Shown here: positions 60,772 through 64,000 of the stretch, piece by piece | Numbering within the stretch: the first letter of the stretch is position 1 | Layout: each line of letters opens with the position of its first letter | DNA from: Pseudoscleropodium purum | Lineage: Eukaryota > Streptophyta > Bryopsida > Hypnales > Brachytheciaceae | Assembly: GCA_963969395.1 (NCBI GenBank) | Contig: OZ017797.1 | Coordinates: 36,642,001-36,706,000, forward strand | Direction of reading: 5' to 3' | Length of the DNA: 64,000 nt | The notes under the pieces: model-generated | Database searches by the model: none | Told to the model about the DNA's origin: nothing | What the model saw: the letters and a program-made list of their open reading frames with translations, nothing else | Position numbers and translations under genes: made by a program

Positions 60772-61583
60772 TTGTCACTACTGCTTCATTTCTGTCTATG
60801 CCAAAAAAAATTGAATGTATTCAACTGCAGCAATTTCCCTACAGATGTATGTTTTTCCCTTAGATGCTCCATTCATGAGCCTCCTACCTTATCATGCCAC
60901 TCCATTGCATTTCCAAGACTCCTCTCGATGAAAGGAGTTGATGTGAGGTGTTGCCACATAAATGAATTGAAGCCCTCACTCATTAAGAAGTAAGTACCAT
61001 TCATCAACTGCGCCTAAATCCTAGACCCTGATTACACATTGATTACCATTGCTGGTGAAAGGTATTGATGAGATCATGCCACACAAGCCCTGATTAGGAA
61101 AGAAGTTCTTAGTCATTCATCAAGAGTGCCTCTTCAGTTTTCGGAATAGTGTCATCAACTAGCTATTCGATGGAAAAGGAGACTGTGAATCTTGTTTTCA
61201 AACCTTGTCTGCTTCATCAGCTCTTCATGGCTGGTGCTATTCGAATGTTGAATGAAGCTATAGTAGAGTCGCACTTCGCAGCCATTGATCAAGGGTGTGA
61301 ATGTTTGGGAAGGTATTTGGGTCTGATATCAGTACCCAAGAATCATTGGAATGCTTGCTTTTGAAACAATCTTCTTTTGAGCTAGTGTTGATAGATCAGA
61401 AGAATGATGTTCTCGATGTCTATTTATTAGGATGCATTCGAATCCTGAACTTATTTTTGTTCTGTCAAATTAGAACTGGAAATGGCCATTGAGCCTAGTT
61501 TGCGGAAAAGTGTTTGAAAAAGTTTTCGCTTTCTAGGTCAACGACAACTTGATTAGTAATTATCTACCATATCTAAAAGATTA
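60772..61583 (+). other. Upstream region of the F-box relic
   Basis: The frames at 60772-60993 and 61149-61364 cannot be joined to the F-box frame. Near 60930-61010 and 61050-61130 there are two diverged copies of a block with GAAAGGAGTTGATG, CCACA, AGCCCT, AAGAAGT and CATTCATCAA. This may be a 5' untranslated region or part of the ancestral gene. Confidence 0.3.
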
Positions 61584-62937
61584 ATGCACAATTGCAAGAG
61601 GTTAGATAGGGGGTCGAAAATGAACAAAAAAAAATGCAAAGCTAGTGGTAGTCGGGCCACAAACTCAAACCAAAAATATTCGTCCGTGGAGGTGGGAGAG
61701 ATGGTGACGATGGACCAAGGTGGAACAAGTGTTGTTGACTTGGACAAAGATGGTAAACAAATAAATTACCTTGAATTGGCATGGCTCTTGCGAGAGAAGT
61801 TGAATGACTTTGACGAAGGTGGTAAGGGGGGACTGCCAGGATTGGAGTTACGAAGCTTACTCCACCTGGCTGCTTCACGGAAGATTATTTCCATGGATTT
61901 CAAGAAGATGAATCCTACGTTTTGGTGAACTCTTCTAAATGAGTTGCTTATACTTGTTTTGGCATATCTACTCTTGCCTGATATTACTCAGCTATAGAGT
62001 CGTTCGAAGGAATGGAACCAAGACATGGGGATTGTGAACTCGGAAATCAACCAAGCGCTTGATGAAACTAGTCCCACCATGGTTGCAGATTTTTCATTCA
62101 ATGATTTTTATTGTAATTCAGAATATCTCGTGACAATATGTGATTTGAGTACTCTTAGGCTGAAATATTCTTATCGTTTGCATCTGGGAGATCCCATTAG
62201 TCATGAAAACCGATGGGATGATATGGGTGCACGTGATGGTGGATTGGTTTATTTTGTCTCCACATGGAAACCAGGCAAAGCCCATCCTCTGTGCATTGTT
62301 GTGGTGAATCTTTTGACCTGAGTTCGATGTAAACTCCCTCCTCTGCAGTATGTTTACTCCACCCCTCCCAAAATGATGGACATCGAAGTGGACTTTGCAG
62401 CCAAGTGTTATAGGATGGTGGTGGTTGGCAAAAACAGAAAAAGCCGTTCCAAAGTAGAGATATACCATTCTGGTTCAAGACAATGGACCAAAGCAACACC
62501 ACCATTGGGTTTTCATTTTTGGTACCACTTACTCGAGATGGAAGTACAATGACTATGACAGGACTTTCAAAAGCATAAGCACAACTCCATGTGTATATGA
62601 CTTTGCTAAAGGACAACTAAAGCATTTTGATGAAAGGGGTCCGTCTCAAGGAGCATCAGTGAGGGTATATGAGCTTCATAAAGGTTGCATGTCTGTGTGG
62701 CACAACAACACATCCAATGCTAAAATTCCACTAGCGGAAGGTCATTGCATCACTAAGTATCTTATGCAAAGTAATGCAAAGGATTGGGTACAAGAGAGGT
62801 CATACATCTGCCCTCCTCTTGAAACCCTTTTGGAGAAGGATGTTTATTTGTCCCTACAAGCATGTGAAGGTTTTTTGATGGTGTTCAAGTACTCTTGTAG
62901 TAGTTTTTTGCTTTTGGACTTGTCTATGAGAGAGTAG
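61584..62937 (+). pseudogene. F-box/kelch-type gene relic, copy 2 (nearly full length)
   Basis: One frame runs from the ATG at 61584: a 114-codon N-terminal part, a TGA at 61926-61928, an F-box (NELLILVLAYLLLPDITQL), a TAG at 61995-61997 where RS would follow, then SKEWN and a kelch/F-box-associated region. Further stops are TGA at 62319-62321 and TGA at 62550-62552. VEIYHSGSRQWTKATPP before the last stop is a typical kelch-type blade end. After a frame change the sequence continues with VYDFAKGQLKHF, VRVYELHKGC and LLLDLSMRE to a TAG at 62935-62937. The relative at 54 kb keeps TGG at that position. F-box proteins recruit substrates to SCF ubiquitin ligases; this copy should be non-functional. 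Confidence 0.82.
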
Positions 62938-64000
62938 AGTAGCCTTCCAGACCGCTTCGAGGGACATAAGTATGGAACTTTCATAAGTCGGGCTTCTTGG
63001 AATGTTGTACTATAGTGGATTTAGTGTATGTTCAAATGCACAAAGTAATTTGGTCCTCTTCATTCAGCTTCATCTTAGGTACAATATACATAGCCTATTA
63101 TAATGTTGTGACTTTGACAGTTTACTCGTTTTTCTATGATGTGTTCTACTTTCTCGTTTTGTAGCAAGAGAATGCAAGTACTAACTTGTAGAAGATAATG
63201 AATTTTCCTTCTGCCATCCAATGAGTGTTGCAATTGAATGAGAACAAACAATTCTCAAGGTCTACTTAAATCCCTCTACATTTGTAAGTGCTCCCATTCA
63301 TGGCTTTTTTGACAAAAGGGTTCAATGACCTTCTCTTGTCTATTGCAAAATTAGGTCTTTGTAAAGCACTTGCTACAAGAAGTCGTGTTCATGAATAGAA
63401 ATGATGGGCATACTTTTGCATGAAGCTATCTCAAGTAGTTTAACTTAGCGAACATTGTAATAGACCTTGTATTGTAGAGCTTTTGTGTGAGTCAATTTAA
63501 CCATTCACTTTTTGTCAACAAGCCTCAGCTATTTGTCTTTCCATTGTTTTCTTGTTTGCCCTGTGATTTGCATTGAATCCTTTCCATGTTTATTTCACAT
63601 ATCACAGTTTCAGTGTTTTCTTATTGTCCCAGAATGTACGGTGTGAATTGAGCTTTCTATTATTACATTTTGTTACCTTCATTGCGGCCATTTAGACCTA
63701 GGATTAGCTCTAAGGGTTAGGACTAAGACAAAGGTACTTTGTGTGACAAACCCTATTTCTAGAGAAAGAAAGAATCAAAACGCTACATGTTTGAACATTC
63801 GACATGTATTTAGCTAGTCACTATAGTCAACTTTAGTACTTCTTGTTTGACCTCAGCTTGGGCACTATTTACTAGTGGTAAATATGGTCAAACCATTTTT
63901 AGCTTCCAAGAATGATTAGGAAGTAATTTGAAAGTTTTTGAAGCGTATAAGGTATCTCAAACCCTCCCTAATTCTAGAAATTAGAAGCAGAAATGATTTG
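62938..64000 (+). other. 3' flank of F-box relic copy 2, then intergenic DNA
   Basis: Up to about 63600 the sequence matches the 3' flank of copy 1 (for example CCATCCAATGAGTGTTG, ATCTCAAGTAGTTTAAC and TGTAGAGCTTTTGTG), so the duplication included non-coding DNA. Beyond that nothing was recognised. Confidence 0.55.

Noticed and set aside
61642..62616. Minus-strand frames opposite the F-box relic
   Set aside because: They are shadows; the plus strand carries the F-box and kelch signatures.

Overview
This 64 kb window is nuclear DNA of a land plant. It carries intron-containing genes of clear plant type, a large load of AT-rich non-coding DNA, an old Ty3/gypsy retroelement and many dispersed repeats. 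The species cannot be read from the sequence. Short introns inside compact genes, separated by long AT-rich intergenic stretches, would fit a spore-bearing vascular plant or another repeat-rich plant, but that is only an impression.

Layout: 1-5.3 kb, a decayed Ty3/gypsy polyprotein with a nested 443 bp hAT-type MITE. 8.6-12.6 kb, a GC-richer island with exon-like pieces on the minus strand, an internal duplication and a 60 bp minisatellite. 13-15 kb, a cryptically repetitive TTGAC/CAATTG-rich tract. 16.6 kb, a near-perfect 75 bp hairpin. 20.5-21.5 kb, a small possible gene in three exons. 22.1 kb, an (AT)n block of about 220 bp. 23.7-26.1 kb (minus), an intact five-exon MDR-type oxidoreductase. 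28.0-31.6 kb (minus), an intact five-exon TauE/SafE-family membrane protein. 43.2-43.9 kb (plus), an intact two-exon gene for a 69-residue membrane-anchored protein. 47.2-52.5 kb (minus), an intact 15-exon ALDH10 aminoaldehyde dehydrogenase with a peroxisomal SKL tail. 53.8-54.8 kb and 60.8-63.6 kb (plus), two related, independently broken F-box/kelch-type genes. The rest is AT-rich intergenic DNA with at least three dispersed repeat families, called A, B and C here.

I built the gene models by joining exons by hand at GT/AG sites. For the four intact genes every exon phase closes without a stop (341, 507, 69 and 506 residues). The genes do not form a pathway cluster; this is ordinary plant euchromatin. 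The most informative observations are the MITE insertion that exactly explains a frame change in the retroelement, premature stops in that element that all fit C:G to T:A transitions, an isoleucine at the ALDH10 substrate-specificity position, a hairpin whose mismatches would all be G.U pairs in RNA, and the pair of F-box relics.
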